Source: SZUA-442 sp963753185 (GTDB lineage: Bacteria; Actinomycetota; Acidimicrobiia; Spongiisociales; UBA5794). Taken from it: a DNA stretch of 64,000 nt. This document shows positions 43,818-52,829 of this stretch, piece by piece. How positions within the stretch are numbered: the first letter of the stretch is position 1; each line of letters begins with the position of its first letter. The stretch is from the NCBI GenBank assembly GCA_963753185.1, contig CAVWBO010000007.1, positions 744,001 to 808,000 on the forward strand. The letters run 5' to 3'. Under the pieces are notes generated by a model. That model saw only the letters and a list, made by a program, of their open reading frames with translations. It was not told where the DNA came from and did not search any database. The position numbers and the translations under genes were made by a program.

Positions 43818-44580
43818 CCGGGTACCGACGCGCCTCGACCGTCTGCCTGGTGCGCGATGCGCCGACGCTCGAGGTCCTCATGGTGCAGCGCCCCCTCACA
43901 TCGCGGTTCATGCCGGGCACCTGGGTCTTTCCCGGTGGGGCAGTCGACGAAGCGGATTCCGATCCGCCTGATTGCTTCATCTCCTCCGATCCATGGCGTA
44001 CGGCAGCGTTGCGTGAGATGGCAGAGGAGGTCGGGCTCTGGATCACGACGGAGGGAGTCATCGAGCGAGCCCCTGACGGGCACGCATTCGATCGCGCCGA
44101 CACGCTCGACCTCCGACTCGACGGAGATGCACTCATCTACTTCGCGAACTGGATAACCCCAAAGGTGTTCCCGCTCAGGTTCGACACACGTTTCTACCTC
44201 GCCGTGGCGCCGGATTCGGTGACGGGCTCCGTCGACGGGGACGAACTCGTCGACCTCGCATGGGTGGGTCCGCGCACCGCCCTCGCGGGGAGGAGGATGC
44301 CTCCTGGGATGTTGCGTTCCCGACCCGCAAGGTCCTCGAGATGCTCGCCGCCGAGCCAACGGCGGCAGCGGTGTCGTCGGCGATGACTCTCATCCCAGCG
44401 GTCGAACCCATCCAGCCGAGGCTCTTCGTTTCCGATGGTGAGGCTCGCATCGTCCTGCCGGACGAGGATCTCTACGGAGCCATCGAGGCGGATCAGGATG
44501 ACCCGGAGATACTGTCCCGCCTCGCCGCGGTGATCGCCCGCGGTGGTCACCTGCCCGCGGAGTTCAGGAGCCGATCATGA
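43814..44580 (+). CDS. NUDIX hydrolase (NUDT19-like), frame broken once
   Basis: About 255 residues from GTG 43814, coupled to the FxsA stop. The N-terminal part has RPLTSRFMPGTWVFPGGAVD and, after an insertion of about 18 residues, WRTAALREMAEEVGLW, the split Nudix box of the NUDT19/RP2 CoA-hydrolase group. The frame runs to DLAWVGPRTALAG. The remaining sequence (EEDASWDVAFPTRKVLEMLA to the end) is in another frame. One missing G in the GGGG run at about 44288-44291 restores AGEEDASWDV. Hydrolysis of acyl-CoA or CoA is the likely activity. It overlaps the MBL gene start (ATGA). Confidence 0.82.
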
Positions 44581-45347
44581 TCGAGCGGATCCTCGCGCCG
44601 AATCCGGGTCTCTACACCGGTCCTGGGACCAACACCTATCTCATGCGATCTGCGGGAGAGGTCCTCATCGTCGACCCCGGTCCGATCATCGAGGCCCACG
44701 CGGTCGCCATTCGGTCAGCGATCGGGGATGACGAAGCAGTGGGGGTCGTCGTCACGCACACGCACCCCGATCATGCACCCCTGGCGAACCCCCTTGCACG
44801 GCTTCTCGGAGTGCCTGCGATCGGCTTCGGGACGGGACCGGAGTTCATGCCGGATCTGCGGATCGCCGACGGCGACACGATCAGGTACGGCACCGAGGAC
44901 GTCACCGCGATCCACACGCCAGGGCACACACCGGACCACCTGTGTTTCCGGCACGACGGGGTCCTCCTGACAGGGGACCACATCATCGAAGGCTCGACCG
45001 TGGTGATCGAGGATGCGACGGACTACCTCGAGAGCCTCTACAGGGTCTCGGAACTCGACATCTCGCGGATCGAACCGGGCCATGGCAATGCCATCGACGA
45101 CGCTGGCGCCGCGATCGCCCACTACATCGATCACAGGCTCGAGCGCGAACGGCAACTGCTTTCAGCCATCCGATCCGGCACCGCGACCGTCGGCGACCTC
45201 GTCGACGTCGTGTACAGCGGGATTCCCGAGGGACTGCGCGACGCGGCAGCGCACCAGGTTCGCGTGCAGCTCACCAAGCTTTCGAGGGATGGCGCGGTAT
45301 GGTTCGACGACGACCGAACGGAGCGAGCCAGGGTCCGCCTGAGATAG
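44577..45347 (+). CDS. Metallo-beta-lactamase-fold hydrolase (LACTB2-like)
   Basis: 256 residues. The zinc motif THTHPDH (about 60-66) is followed by IHTPGHTPDHLCF, GDHIIEG and IEPGHGNAI, with a C-terminal winged-helix-like segment. The LACTB2 branch includes RNA-cleaving enzymes and thioester or nucleotide hydrolases. The four-base overlap with the NUDIX gene suggests one transcript FxsA-NUDIX-MBL-M23. The substrate is not evident. Confidence 0.9.
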   Translation: MIERILAPNPGLYTGPGTNTYLMRSAGEVLIVDPGPIIEAHAVAIRSAIGDDEAVGVVVTHTHPDHAPLANPLARLLGVPAIGFGTGPEFMPDLRIADGDTIRYGTEDVTAIHTPGHTPDHLCFRHDGVLLTGDHIIEGSTVVIEDATDYLESLYRVSELDISRIEPGHGNAIDDAGAAIAHYIDHRLERERQLLSAIRSGTATVGDLVDVVYSGIPEGLRDAAAHQVRVQLTKLSRDGAVWFDDDRTERARVRLR

Positions 45348-45354
45348 GGATGTG

Positions 45355-46614
45355 ATGCGGAACCGTTTCGTCATCGTCTCAGCCCTCGTTGCGGCTCTCG
45401 CCGCGCCGGTACTCGCACTCGTGCTGCTCGCCGCTCCCGGCCTCGCCCAGGGGGAGCTCACCAGGGCCGACGTCGAAGCCGCGCTCGAGCGACGCCGCAG
45501 TGCCAGCGCGGCCCTCGAGCAGCTCACAGGTCGGTTCGAGAGGGCAATGGCCGATGAGGAGATCCTTCGGGAGCGCATCTCGGACCTCGCACGGGAGGTG
45601 TCGCGCCTCGAGCAGGAGATCGGAGCGAGGCGGGTCGAGGTTCGTGAGCTCGTCAAGGAGCGCTACATGGCGGGCGGTTCCACCGGGACCGAGCGTGTAT
45701 TCACCGTCAAGACGTTCACGGACATCCCCGTCCAGACGGAGTACTTCGCCCTTATCAACGCAAAGGACATCTCGATGCTTCGCGGCCTCGAGACGGCCGA
45801 GGCGCTCCACGTCGAAAGCCAAGAGCTACTCGACGCGAGCCTCGCCGACCAGCAGGGCCTCGTCGAAGAGCTCACCGCCCTCGCGGATGAACTCTCCCGT
45901 GCGCTTGCCGACGCCGACGCCGAATATTCGGTCGTGGCGGCAGCGTACGAGGCCCAGGAGGCCGAGAGGATCCGACGCGAGGAGGAACGAAGGCGACAGG
46001 AGGAGGAGGCCGCCCAGCGTGCACGGGACGCTGCCGCCGCTGCCGCCTCGTCGACGACCGTCACGACAGGGCCAGCCTCGACAACAACCTCGACCACGGC
46101 CGCGCCGGCCTCGACCACGACGTCAGACGAAGGCGATGCCTCGACAACGACGTCGACGACCTCGGTCACCACGACCACGACCCCGCAGGCTCCACCTCCC
46201 GTCGTCACCGAGGGCAGGACGTGTCCCGTCAACGCTGCGACGTCGTTCTCCGACACCTGGGGTGCACCGCGATCGGGAGGGCGGACCCACGAGGGTGTCG
46301 ACATGGTGGCCGCGCGCAACGCCCCGATCGTGGCGATCGAGGCGGGAACGGTGACGCGCACATCGAACAGTTCCCTCGGGGGACTGTCGATCTACCTCAC
46401 TGGGGCTTCGGGCAGCAGGTACTACTACGCGCACCTCGAGTACATCGCGGACGGGATCGCGAGCGGTACCGCGGTGTCGGTCGGCGACCTCTTCGGAGGG
46501 AACGGGTCTTCAGGGAACGCACCCGATTGGCTACCCCATCTCCACTTCCAGTACGCCCCTCCTGGGAGCGGCTGGGTCAACCCCTATCCGCTCGTCAAGG
46601 CGCTGTGTGGGTGA
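45355..46614 (+). CDS. Secreted coiled-coil M23 peptidase with Thr-rich linker
   Basis: 419 residues from ATG 45355, with aggga four bases upstream. A signal peptide ends near APGLAQG. A coiled coil spans about 35-220 (many Arg/Glu heptads), then a Thr/Ser/Pro linker to about 280. The M23 domain follows: RSGGRTHEGVDM gives His and Asp ligands, and LPHLHFQ the HxH ligand. It should cleave peptidoglycan crosslinks outside the membrane, like EnvC/NlpD-type proteins. It is the intact paralogue of the gene at 11585. Its last 20 bases overlap the convergent mrp gene. Confidence 0.92.
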   Translation: MRNRFVIVSALVAALAAPVLALVLLAAPGLAQGELTRADVEAALERRRSASAALEQLTGRFERAMADEEILRERISDLAREVSRLEQEIGARRVEVRELVKERYMAGGSTGTERVFTVKTFTDIPVQTEYFALINAKDISMLRGLETAEALHVESQELLDASLADQQGLVEELTALADELSRALADADAEYSVVAAAYEAQEAERIRREEERRRQEEEAAQRARDAAAAAASSTTVTTGPASTTTSTTAAPASTTTSDEGDASTTTSTTSVTTTTTPQAPPPVVTEGRTCPVNAATSFSDTWGAPRSGGRTHEGVDMVAARNAPIVAIEAGTVTRTSNSSLGGLSIYLTGASGSRYYYAHLEYIADGIASGTAVSVGDLFGGNGSSGNAPDWLPHLHFQYAPPGSGWVNPYPLVKALCG

Positions 46615-47785
46615 GCCCTGACTGGCCGGGATGACCCGAGCCCGCCGCTGACGACGTCGCAAGGTCGTCGAGGAGCACCCCGAGGCGCCCGACACAGTTG
46701 TCCAGGGCGAGCGGTGGGAGTATCGCGGTGATCTGCGCCGCCGCAGCCTCGATCGCCACCGATGCCGGCGAGTCGGGCGCGTCCACCACCACGGGGATGC
46801 CTGCATCGGCACCTTCGGCGACGCGCGGATCGATCGGGACGGAGGCGAGGAGCGGCACGCCGAGGTCGTGGGCGAGGGCAGCTCCCCCTCCCGTGCCGAA
46901 GATGTCGAAGTGCTGCCCATCGGGGGTCGTGAAACCCGCCATGTTCTCGATGATGCCGACGATCGGCATGTGGGAACGCCGAGCCATGTCAGCGACCCTG
47001 GCTGCCACTTTCTGTGCCGCGAGTTGCGGCGTGGTCACGACGACCATCTCCGCCTGGGGGAGCATGCGCGACAGCGCCATCTGGACGTCTCCCGTTCCCG
47101 GCGGCATGTCGATCACGAGGTAGCCGAGGTCGGATGGCCAGGCGACATCGTGGAGGAACTGCTCCACCGCTTTCGACAGCATCAGGCCCCGCCACATGAG
47201 CGCGGTGTCCTCGTCGTCGAGCATCAGGCCCGTCGACACGAGGTGGATCCCGTGGACGAGCGTCGGGACGATCTTTCGGTCCTCGTTCGCCATCAGGCGT
47301 GTGGCGCCGGCGCCCAGCATCCGAGGAGTCGAGAAGCCCCAGATGTCCGCATCCATGAGGCCGACGGAGTGGCCCCTTGCCGAGATGGCAAGGGCGAGGT
47401 TCGTCGACAGCGAGGACTTGCCAACACCTCCCTTGCCGCTGCTGATGGCGATGACCCTTGTGGAGGGGTTCACCGTTGTCGGCGTCGCGGTCTCGCGGGC
47501 GCGCATCCTGGCCCGCTCCATCAAGGTGGAGCGCTGTTCCTGGGACATCACGGTCGTGCGGATCTCCACCGTGTCGACCCCTGGGAGTGCACCCACCCGC
47601 CGTTGGATGTCGGACTCGATCTGGCCACGCATCGGACACGAGGCAATCGTGAGCGCCAGGCCGACGGTGACGTCGCCATCGGCGATCGTCACATCGCCGA
47701 CCATCCCCAGATCGACGATATCGGCGTGCAACTCGGGGTCGATGACACTTGCGAGTGTCGAGCGGATGTCGGCTTCGCTGACCAT
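46595..47785 (-). CDS. mrp: Mrp/ApbC-family iron-sulfur cluster carrier ATPase
   Basis: 396 residues. An N-terminal MIP18/DUF59 domain (about 1-95, with ASCPMRGQIE) precedes a P-loop ATPase with SSGKGGVGKSSLSTNLALAI, and GYLVIDMPPGTGDV. The CxxC near the C-terminus of many Mrp proteins is replaced by FTTPDGQHFDIFG, a pattern I associate with actinobacterial homologues. It helps to insert Fe-S clusters. It is divergent from an A-type carrier gene (99 bases), which supports that role. A C-terminal Gly/Ser/Pro tail extends past the domain. Confidence 0.92.
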   Translation of the reverse strand: MVSEADIRSTLASVIDPELHADIVDLGMVGDVTIADGDVTVGLALTIASCPMRGQIESDIQRRVGALPGVDTVEIRTTVMSQEQRSTLMERARMRARETATPTTVNPSTRVIAISSGKGGVGKSSLSTNLALAISARGHSVGLMDADIWGFSTPRMLGAGATRLMANEDRKIVPTLVHGIHLVSTGLMLDDEDTALMWRGLMLSKAVEQFLHDVAWPSDLGYLVIDMPPGTGDVQMALSRMLPQAEMVVVTTPQLAAQKVAARVADMARRSHMPIVGIIENMAGFTTPDGQHFDIFGTGGGAALAHDLGVPLLASVPIDPRVAEGADAGIPVVVDAPDSPASVAIEAAAAQITAILPPLALDNCVGRLGVLLDDLATSSAAGSGHPGQSGLTHTAP

Positions 47786-47884
47786 GACGCGAGGTTATCC
47801 ACCACGCGGGACTCCGCCCACGGATCGTGGAACGACGCCATGGAGAGGGGTATGCTCACGATCCCAACATCGCGCGGAGGCACC

Positions 47885-48259
47885 ATGACTGCCCAGGACA
47901 CAACCGAGATCGAAGGCAAGATCGAAGGCAGGATCGAAGGCGTCACGCTCACGTCCGCGGCCGCAGCCAAGGTCAAGTCCCTCATCGAAGCCGAGGGCGC
48001 CGACATGGTCCTGCGTCTCGGCGTCAAGCGCGCCGGATGCTCCGGATACGCCTACGACATGTTCTTCGATTCGGTGGTCGACCCCACGGACATCGTCAGC
48101 GAGACCGATGGCGTCAGGGTCGTCGTCGACGCACAGAGCGTCGGGATGGTCGAGGGCGCCACGATCGACTTCAGCGACGGAGGCCTCCAGGGTGCCGGCT
48201 TCGCCATCGACAACCCGACGGCCACCGGTGGCTGTGGGTGCGGAAAGAGCTTCTGCTAG
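47885..48259 (+). CDS. A-type iron-sulfur carrier (ErpA/IscA family)
   Basis: 124 residues from ATG 47885 with ggagg four bases before it. The fold reads VTLTSAAAAKVKSLIEAEG..LRLGVKRAGCSGYAYDMFF, with cluster ligands Cys52 and Cys117/Cys119 (GGCGCGKSFC). The N-terminus carries three copies of an I-E-G-(K/R) unit before the domain, which is odd for the family. It probably delivers clusters with the Mrp protein encoded divergently. Cys124 at the end is an extra, non-conserved residue. Confidence 0.93.
   Translation: MTAQDTTEIEGKIEGRIEGVTLTSAAAAKVKSLIEAEGADMVLRLGVKRAGCSGYAYDMFFDSVVDPTDIVSETDGVRVVVDAQSVGMVEGATIDFSDGGLQGAGFAIDNPTATGGCGCGKSFC
47906..47941 (+). repeat. Three 12-bp units in the N-terminus of the A-type carrier
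   Basis: The units gagatcgaaggc, aagatcgaaggc and aggatcgaaggc encode EIEG, KIEG and RIEG. Near-identical sequence suggests a recent slippage expansion ahead of the folded domain. Confidence 0.75.
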
Positions 48260-48385
48260 GACATCGCTGACAGCGCAGCCCCGAGCCTGATGCGGTGATA
48301 CGCGCACAGGTGATTCGCCGCCGAGAACCCAGGGAATCCGTCCTTGGTACGCTTCCTTCGATGCATCAAGCTGGAGAAGGAACCC

Positions 48386-48766
48386 ATGCCGAAGTCGATC
48401 CTGAGCGTCCCGTCCGCGCCTGAACCTCTCGGACCCTATTCGGTCGCCACTGAAGCCAACGGCTTCGTGTTCCTCTCCGGCACCGTGCCCATCGACCCTG
48501 CGACCGGTTCGGGTGTGGACGGCGGGATCGATGAACAGACCCATCAGGTCATGAGGAACATCGGTGCCATCCTCGGTGACGTCGGCCTCACCTTCGACGA
48601 CATCGTCAAGACGACCATCTTCCTCGCCGACATCGCGGACTTCGCCGCCGTCAATGCCGTGTATCGCGAGTACGTCGGCGTCTCGAGGCCTGCACGCTCG
48701 ACGATCCAGGCCGGCGCGCTCCCGGGAGGTTTCTCCGTCGAGATCGAGTGCATCGCAGCACGTTGA
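48386..48766 (+). CDS. RidA-family enamine/imine deaminase
   Basis: 126 residues from ATG 48386, with ggagaagg five bases upstream. LGPYSVATEANGFVFLSG and the C-terminal SRPARSTIQAGALPGG..IECIAAR hold the conserved Arg and Glu of the RidA active site. The family hydrolyses reactive enamine/imine intermediates made by PLP enzymes. It lies 43 bases before an ALDH7-type dehydrogenase whose substrate is in equilibrium with a cyclic imine; a metabolic link is inference. Confidence 0.92.
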   Translation: MPKSILSVPSAPEPLGPYSVATEANGFVFLSGTVPIDPATGSGVDGGIDEQTHQVMRNIGAILGDVGLTFDDIVKTTIFLADIADFAAVNAVYREYVGVSRPARSTIQAGALPGGFSVEIECIAAR

Positions 48767-48809
48767 TCGATGCCCGTCCACCTCACCCTGCACTGCCGAA
48801 GGAGGCACC

Positions 48810-50324
48810 ATGAACCGTGACGCAGTCCTCGATGCACTCGGAATCTCAACGAAGACGTCCGGCGTCTATGCGGCTGGTTGGCGCACGGGTGGCGGGCGGG
48901 ACCTCGCGTCCATCGACCCCACCACCGAGGAGGTCATCGCAACCGTTCGCGAGGCGGATCTCGCCGACTACACGGCGGCGGTCGACGCGGCAGAGGCCGC
49001 CTTCACCGAATGGCGCATGGTTCCCCCGCCCGTTCGTGGACAGTACGTGAGGGCCATCGGCGACGCCCTGCGCTCGTACAAGGAGCCCCTCGGGGCGCTC
49101 GTCTCGATGGAGGTCGGCAAGATCCGTGCAGAGGGTGAGGGCGAGGTCCAGGAGATGATCGACATCGCCGACTTCGCTGTCGGCCTGTCCCGCCAGCTCT
49201 ACGGCCTCACGATCGCGTCGGAGAGGCCGCGCCATCGGATGTATGAGCAGTGGCATCCGCTCGGCCCCATCGGGATCATCTCGTCGTTCAACTTCCCGGT
49301 TGCCGTCTGGTCATGGAACTCGTTCATCGCCGCCGTCTGCGGGGACACGATGATCTGGAAGCCGTCCCACCTCACACCCCTGTGCGCCGTTGCGGTCCAG
49401 AACATCTGCCACGAGGTGATGGATGGCACGGGCTTCGAAGGCGTCTTCAACCTCACCGTCGGGGACGCCGATCCCGTCGGCCATGCCATGGTCGCGGATC
49501 CACGCCTCCCCCTCATCTCCGCCACCGGCTCGGTGCGCATGGGACGCCAGGTCGGAACGAAGGTCGCCGAGCGTCTCGGACGTTCGCTCCTCGAACTCGG
49601 CGGGAACAATGCGATCATCGTGATGGACGACGCCGATCCGGATCTCGCCGTGCGGGCGGCGTTGTTCGCGGCTGCGGGCACAACGGGACAACGGTGCACG
49701 TCGCTACGACGTCTCATCGTCCATCGGGACATCGCTGACGAGGTCGCGAGGCGCCTCGTCGACGCATATGCCTCCATCCCGATCGGGGACCCGCTCGAGG
49801 ATGGAACGCTCGTCGGGCCGATGGTCGACCAGCGGGCCGTGGACACGACGCTGGCCGCGGTCGAGACCGCTGTCAGGCAGGGAGCCGAGGTGCTCGTCGG
49901 TGGCAATGTCGTCGACAGGCAGGGGTTCTTCTTCGAACCGACCGTGGTCCGCATCCCGGCGAACGCCCCGATCGTGCAGGACGAGACCTTCGGCCCGCTG
50001 CTGTACCTGATCGAGGTGGAATCCCTCGAGGAGGCGATGGCGGTTCACAACGGTGTACCCCAGGGCCTGTCGTCCGCGATCTTCACGGATTCGGTGCGCA
50101 GCTCAGAGCTGTTCCTTTCCGCCGAGGGATCCGATTGCGGCATCGCGAACGTCAACATCGGGACGTCGGGCGCCGAGATCGGTGGCGCATTCGGTGGTGA
50201 GAAGGAGACCGGAGGGGGCAGGGAGGCAGGATCCGACTCGTGGAAGGCGTATATGCGGCGCCAGACCGTGACGATCAACTGGTCGAGTGACCTGCCGTTG
50301 GCACAGGGGATCGAGTTCGGGTGA
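48810..50324 (+). CDS. Aldehyde dehydrogenase, ALDH7/aminoadipate-semialdehyde type
   Basis: 504 residues from ATG 48810 with aaggagg four bases upstream. Catalytic Cys296 lies in GTTGQRCTSLRRL and Glu262 in LLELGGNNAIIV. The segment SSFNFPVAVWSWNSFIAAVC and the end EKETGGGREAGSDSWKAYMR match the ALDH7A/piperideine-6-carboxylate dehydrogenase group. Those enzymes oxidise alpha-aminoadipate semialdehyde in lysine degradation with NAD+. No lysine 6-aminotransferase or saccharopine gene is adjacent, so the precise substrate is uncertain. Confidence 0.9.
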   Translation: MNRDAVLDALGISTKTSGVYAAGWRTGGGRDLASIDPTTEEVIATVREADLADYTAAVDAAEAAFTEWRMVPPPVRGQYVRAIGDALRSYKEPLGALVSMEVGKIRAEGEGEVQEMIDIADFAVGLSRQLYGLTIASERPRHRMYEQWHPLGPIGIISSFNFPVAVWSWNSFIAAVCGDTMIWKPSHLTPLCAVAVQNICHEVMDGTGFEGVFNLTVGDADPVGHAMVADPRLPLISATGSVRMGRQVGTKVAERLGRSLLELGGNNAIIVMDDADPDLAVRAALFAAAGTTGQRCTSLRRLIVHRDIADEVARRLVDAYASIPIGDPLEDGTLVGPMVDQRAVDTTLAAVETAVRQGAEVLVGGNVVDRQGFFFEPTVVRIPANAPIVQDETFGPLLYLIEVESLEEAMAVHNGVPQGLSSAIFTDSVRSSELFLSAEGSDCGIANVNIGTSGAEIGGAFGGEKETGGGREAGSDSWKAYMRRQTVTINWSSDLPLAQGIEFG

Positions 50325-50346
50325 TGGCCGTTTCCTGCGACCGTTC

Positions 50347-51390
50347 GTGAGCACGCTGGAGCAGCGCCCGTTCGGGCAGCTCCCCGATGGGCGCCATGTC
50401 GATCGGTTCGACCTGGTGAACGGTGACATCACGGTCGGGATACTCACCTACGGCGGCATCATCGCCTCCATCGAGGTGCCGGACACAGCGGGTGACGTCG
50501 TCGACGTCGCCCTCGGCTTCGATGACCTCGCAGGGTGGCTCGATGAACCGCAGTACTTCGGGGCGATCGTGGGAAGATTCGCGAACCGGATCCGCCATGG
50601 CCGGTTCGTACTCGACGACCGCACCATCGACGTCACCCGCAATCACGGAGAGCACCACCTCCACGGAGGCACCGTCGGCTTCGACAAGGCACTGTGGGAG
50701 GCGACCGCCCTCGAGGACGGAGCTTCGGTGGGCGTCTCCCTTTCCCATGTCTCGCCCTCGGGTGACGAGGGGTACCCGGGTGAACTCGCCCTGACCGTCA
50801 CGTACCGGCTCGACCCTACGGGGTCACTGACGATCGAGTTCGACGCAGAGACGACCGAACCCACCGTCGTGAACCTCACCAACCATGTCTACCTGAACCT
50901 CGACGGTGGCGGCTCGGTCATGGACCACTCCGTCACGATCGACGCCTCCGAATTCCTCGAGATCGATGATGCGACCATTCCGACGGGTCGCCTTCGCGCA
51001 GTCGATGGCACTCCGATGGACTTCCGGGAGCCACATCGGATCGGTGAACGGATCGACGGCGGGGACGAGCAGGTGATCCTCGGCGGCGGGTACGACCACT
51101 GCTGGATCGTCGACGGCCCTGCCGGTACGTTGCGCGACTGCGCCACCGCGCAAGCCGGAGGACGCAGACTCCATGTAGCAACCACCCAGCCGGGTGTCCA
51201 GTTCTACTCGGGGAACTCGATCCGGCCGCGGATGGGGAGGAACGGAGACCCGATCCCCGTTCGCGGTGGGTTCTGTCTCGAGACACAGCATTTTCCCGAT
51301 TCGCCGAACCTCGCCGGAGTGCCATCGACGAGGCTCGATCCGGGTGACCATTTCCACGAGACGACGGTGTTCACCCTTGGCGCCGGCTGA
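50347..51390 (+). CDS. galM: Aldose 1-epimerase
   Basis: 347 residues from GTG 50347 (VSTLEQRPFGQLPDG). Conserved motifs are VGRFANRIRHGRF, NHGEHHLHGGTVGFDKALW (first catalytic His), NLTNHVYLNLDG (second His), and the late PGVQFYSGNSIRP with LETQHFPDSPN for the catalytic region. It interconverts alpha and beta anomers of hexoses such as galactose. It starts 22 bases after the ALDH gene, probably in the same transcript. Confidence 0.9.
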   Translation: MSTLEQRPFGQLPDGRHVDRFDLVNGDITVGILTYGGIIASIEVPDTAGDVVDVALGFDDLAGWLDEPQYFGAIVGRFANRIRHGRFVLDDRTIDVTRNHGEHHLHGGTVGFDKALWEATALEDGASVGVSLSHVSPSGDEGYPGELALTVTYRLDPTGSLTIEFDAETTEPTVVNLTNHVYLNLDGGGSVMDHSVTIDASEFLEIDDATIPTGRLRAVDGTPMDFREPHRIGERIDGGDEQVILGGGYDHCWIVDGPAGTLRDCATAQAGGRRLHVATTQPGVQFYSGNSIRPRMGRNGDPIPVRGGFCLETQHFPDSPNLAGVPSTRLDPGDHFHETTVFTLGAG

Positions 51391-51474
51391 TGCTCCACTC
51401 GCGGGCCGTCATCCCGTAGCCATGGAACCGTCCGCTTGCGACCGCCCGGCGGCACCGGGCTGCAGGGAGCGACC

Positions 51475-52173
51475 ATGATCGGCAAGGTCCTCAACCGGTC
51501 CCTCGACCTGCTGGCGCGAAGGTGGCAGGGCTTCGTGGGTCCCGCCCTCGCCGTGGGGGTGGTCCAGGTCGCGATCGGCCTCGTCGCCGCGTTGTCGCTC
51601 GACGGCCTCACGGATGCGATCATCGAGGAGGAGGAGATCACGTTGGGCGCTGCCATGGCGTTCCTGGGGTCGAGCATGGTGGTGTTCTCGATCGGCCTCG
51701 TCCTCATCGCATTCCTCGTTGCGATGGTCATCCAGGCGGCTTCAGGTGATCGGGTCGATGCAGGGGCGGCGTCTGCGCTCATCGGGCGCCGATTCGGTGT
51801 GCTCGCCGGAGCCGTCCTTCTGGGTGTCGGCGCCGTCTTCGTCGGGTTCATGCTCCTCATCGTCCCCGGGGTCTGGGCGGCCGTGTCACTCACTCCGCTG
51901 GTGGCCCTGGTCGTCGCGGGCAGCGAGGGCCCCCTGCGATCCGTTCGATCCTCGTTCGAGCTCGTCAAGGGATCCTGGTTCGCGGTGTTCGCGCTCGTCG
52001 CGATCGTGTTCGCCGTCAACATCGGCCTCGGGATCCTCGGCGGATTCCCCGGAGCGATCGGCCTCGCGCTGTCGGTCGTTGCGACAGCAGCGTCATCGTC
52101 GTTCCAGGCAGCCGTCGTGTGGTTCACGTACGAGGAGCTCACCAGACGTCGGAACTGGCCAGAACTCGCCTGA
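51475..52173 (+). CDS. Integral membrane protein of unknown function
   Basis: 232 residues from ATG 51475, with agggag six bases upstream. Five or six membrane segments with short loops (for example at about 23-42, 56-85, 107-140, 165-195). Residues SFELVKGSWFAVFALV resemble the membrane domain seen with glycerophosphodiester phosphodiesterases and other DUF975-like or YciC-like proteins. No catalytic motif. It ends five bases before the convergent glnR stop. Confidence 0.65.
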   Translation: MIGKVLNRSLDLLARRWQGFVGPALAVGVVQVAIGLVAALSLDGLTDAIIEEEEITLGAAMAFLGSSMVVFSIGLVLIAFLVAMVIQAASGDRVDAGAASALIGRRFGVLAGAVLLGVGAVFVGFMLLIVPGVWAAVSLTPLVALVVAGSEGPLRSVRSSFELVKGSWFAVFALVAIVFAVNIGLGILGGFPGAIGLALSVVATAASSSFQAAVVWFTYEELTRRRNWPELA

Positions 52174-52178
52174 CGTGG

Positions 52179-52829
52179 TCAGCCGAAGCGGTATCCCACC
52201 GACCGAACGGTCGTGATCCACGACGCACGTTCCTCTCCGAGCTTCGCGCGGAGGCGCCTGACGTGCACGTCGACGGTCCTCGAGCCTCCGAAGTAGTCAT
52301 AACCCCAGACCTTCGAGAGGATCTGCTCACGGCTCCACACCCTGTTCGGATGCTCCACGAGGAACCGCAGGAGCTCATACTCCATGTAGGTCAGGTCCCT
52401 GGGGCTTCCTGCGATCGTCGCCTGGTACGTGGCTGTGTTCAGTTCGAGGTCCTTGAAGCGGAGTACTGGATCGTCCGGCGAATCGGCCTCGACGACTCCG
52501 AGGCGACCGAGACGCACCCTCAGCTCGGCCTGGTCGATCGGTGTCAGGATGAAATCGTCGAAGTCGACCGCTCCCCCGAGATCGGATGTCAGAGTCCGAT
52601 CGACCACCACCAGGACCGGGACGTCGAGCTCGGTCCTGATCTTCCCTGCGATCGTCGCGGCGAGGTCTGGCATGTCGCCGAGCTCCACGACAGCAGCAGC
52701 CCAGCCCTGCCCTGGCTCCTTGCGAGATGCGTCGGATACATCACTGATCGGAACGGGTTTGAACCCGCAGGCGAGCAGGGCGGTGGTGAGCGCCGCGTTC
52801 GGTGAGGCTGGGTAGACGGCGACGTACAT
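52179..52829 (-). CDS. glnR: GlnR-type orphan nitrogen response regulator
   Basis: 216 residues from ATG 52829, whose first base is the last base of the glutamine synthetase stop. The receiver-like N-terminus (MYVAVYPASPNAALTTALL) has Glu at the usual phosphoacceptor place (AAVVELGDMPD) and lacks the usual acidic pair, as in GlnR proteins that act without a kinase. The winged helix spans about 118-216 (DLTYMEYELLRFLVEHP, VDVHVRRLRAKLG). The gene order glnA-glnR and a matching operator upstream of glnA support the name. It should activate nitrogen-assimilation genes when nitrogen is scarce. Confidence 0.86.
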   Translation of the reverse strand: MYVAVYPASPNAALTTALLACGFKPVPISDVSDASRKEPGQGWAAAVVELGDMPDLAATIAGKIRTELDVPVLVVVDRTLTSDLGGAVDFDDFILTPIDQAELRVRLGRLGVVEADSPDDPVLRFKDLELNTATYQATIAGSPRDLTYMEYELLRFLVEHPNRVWSREQILSKVWGYDYFGGSRTVDVHVRRLRAKLGEERASWITTVRSVGYRFG

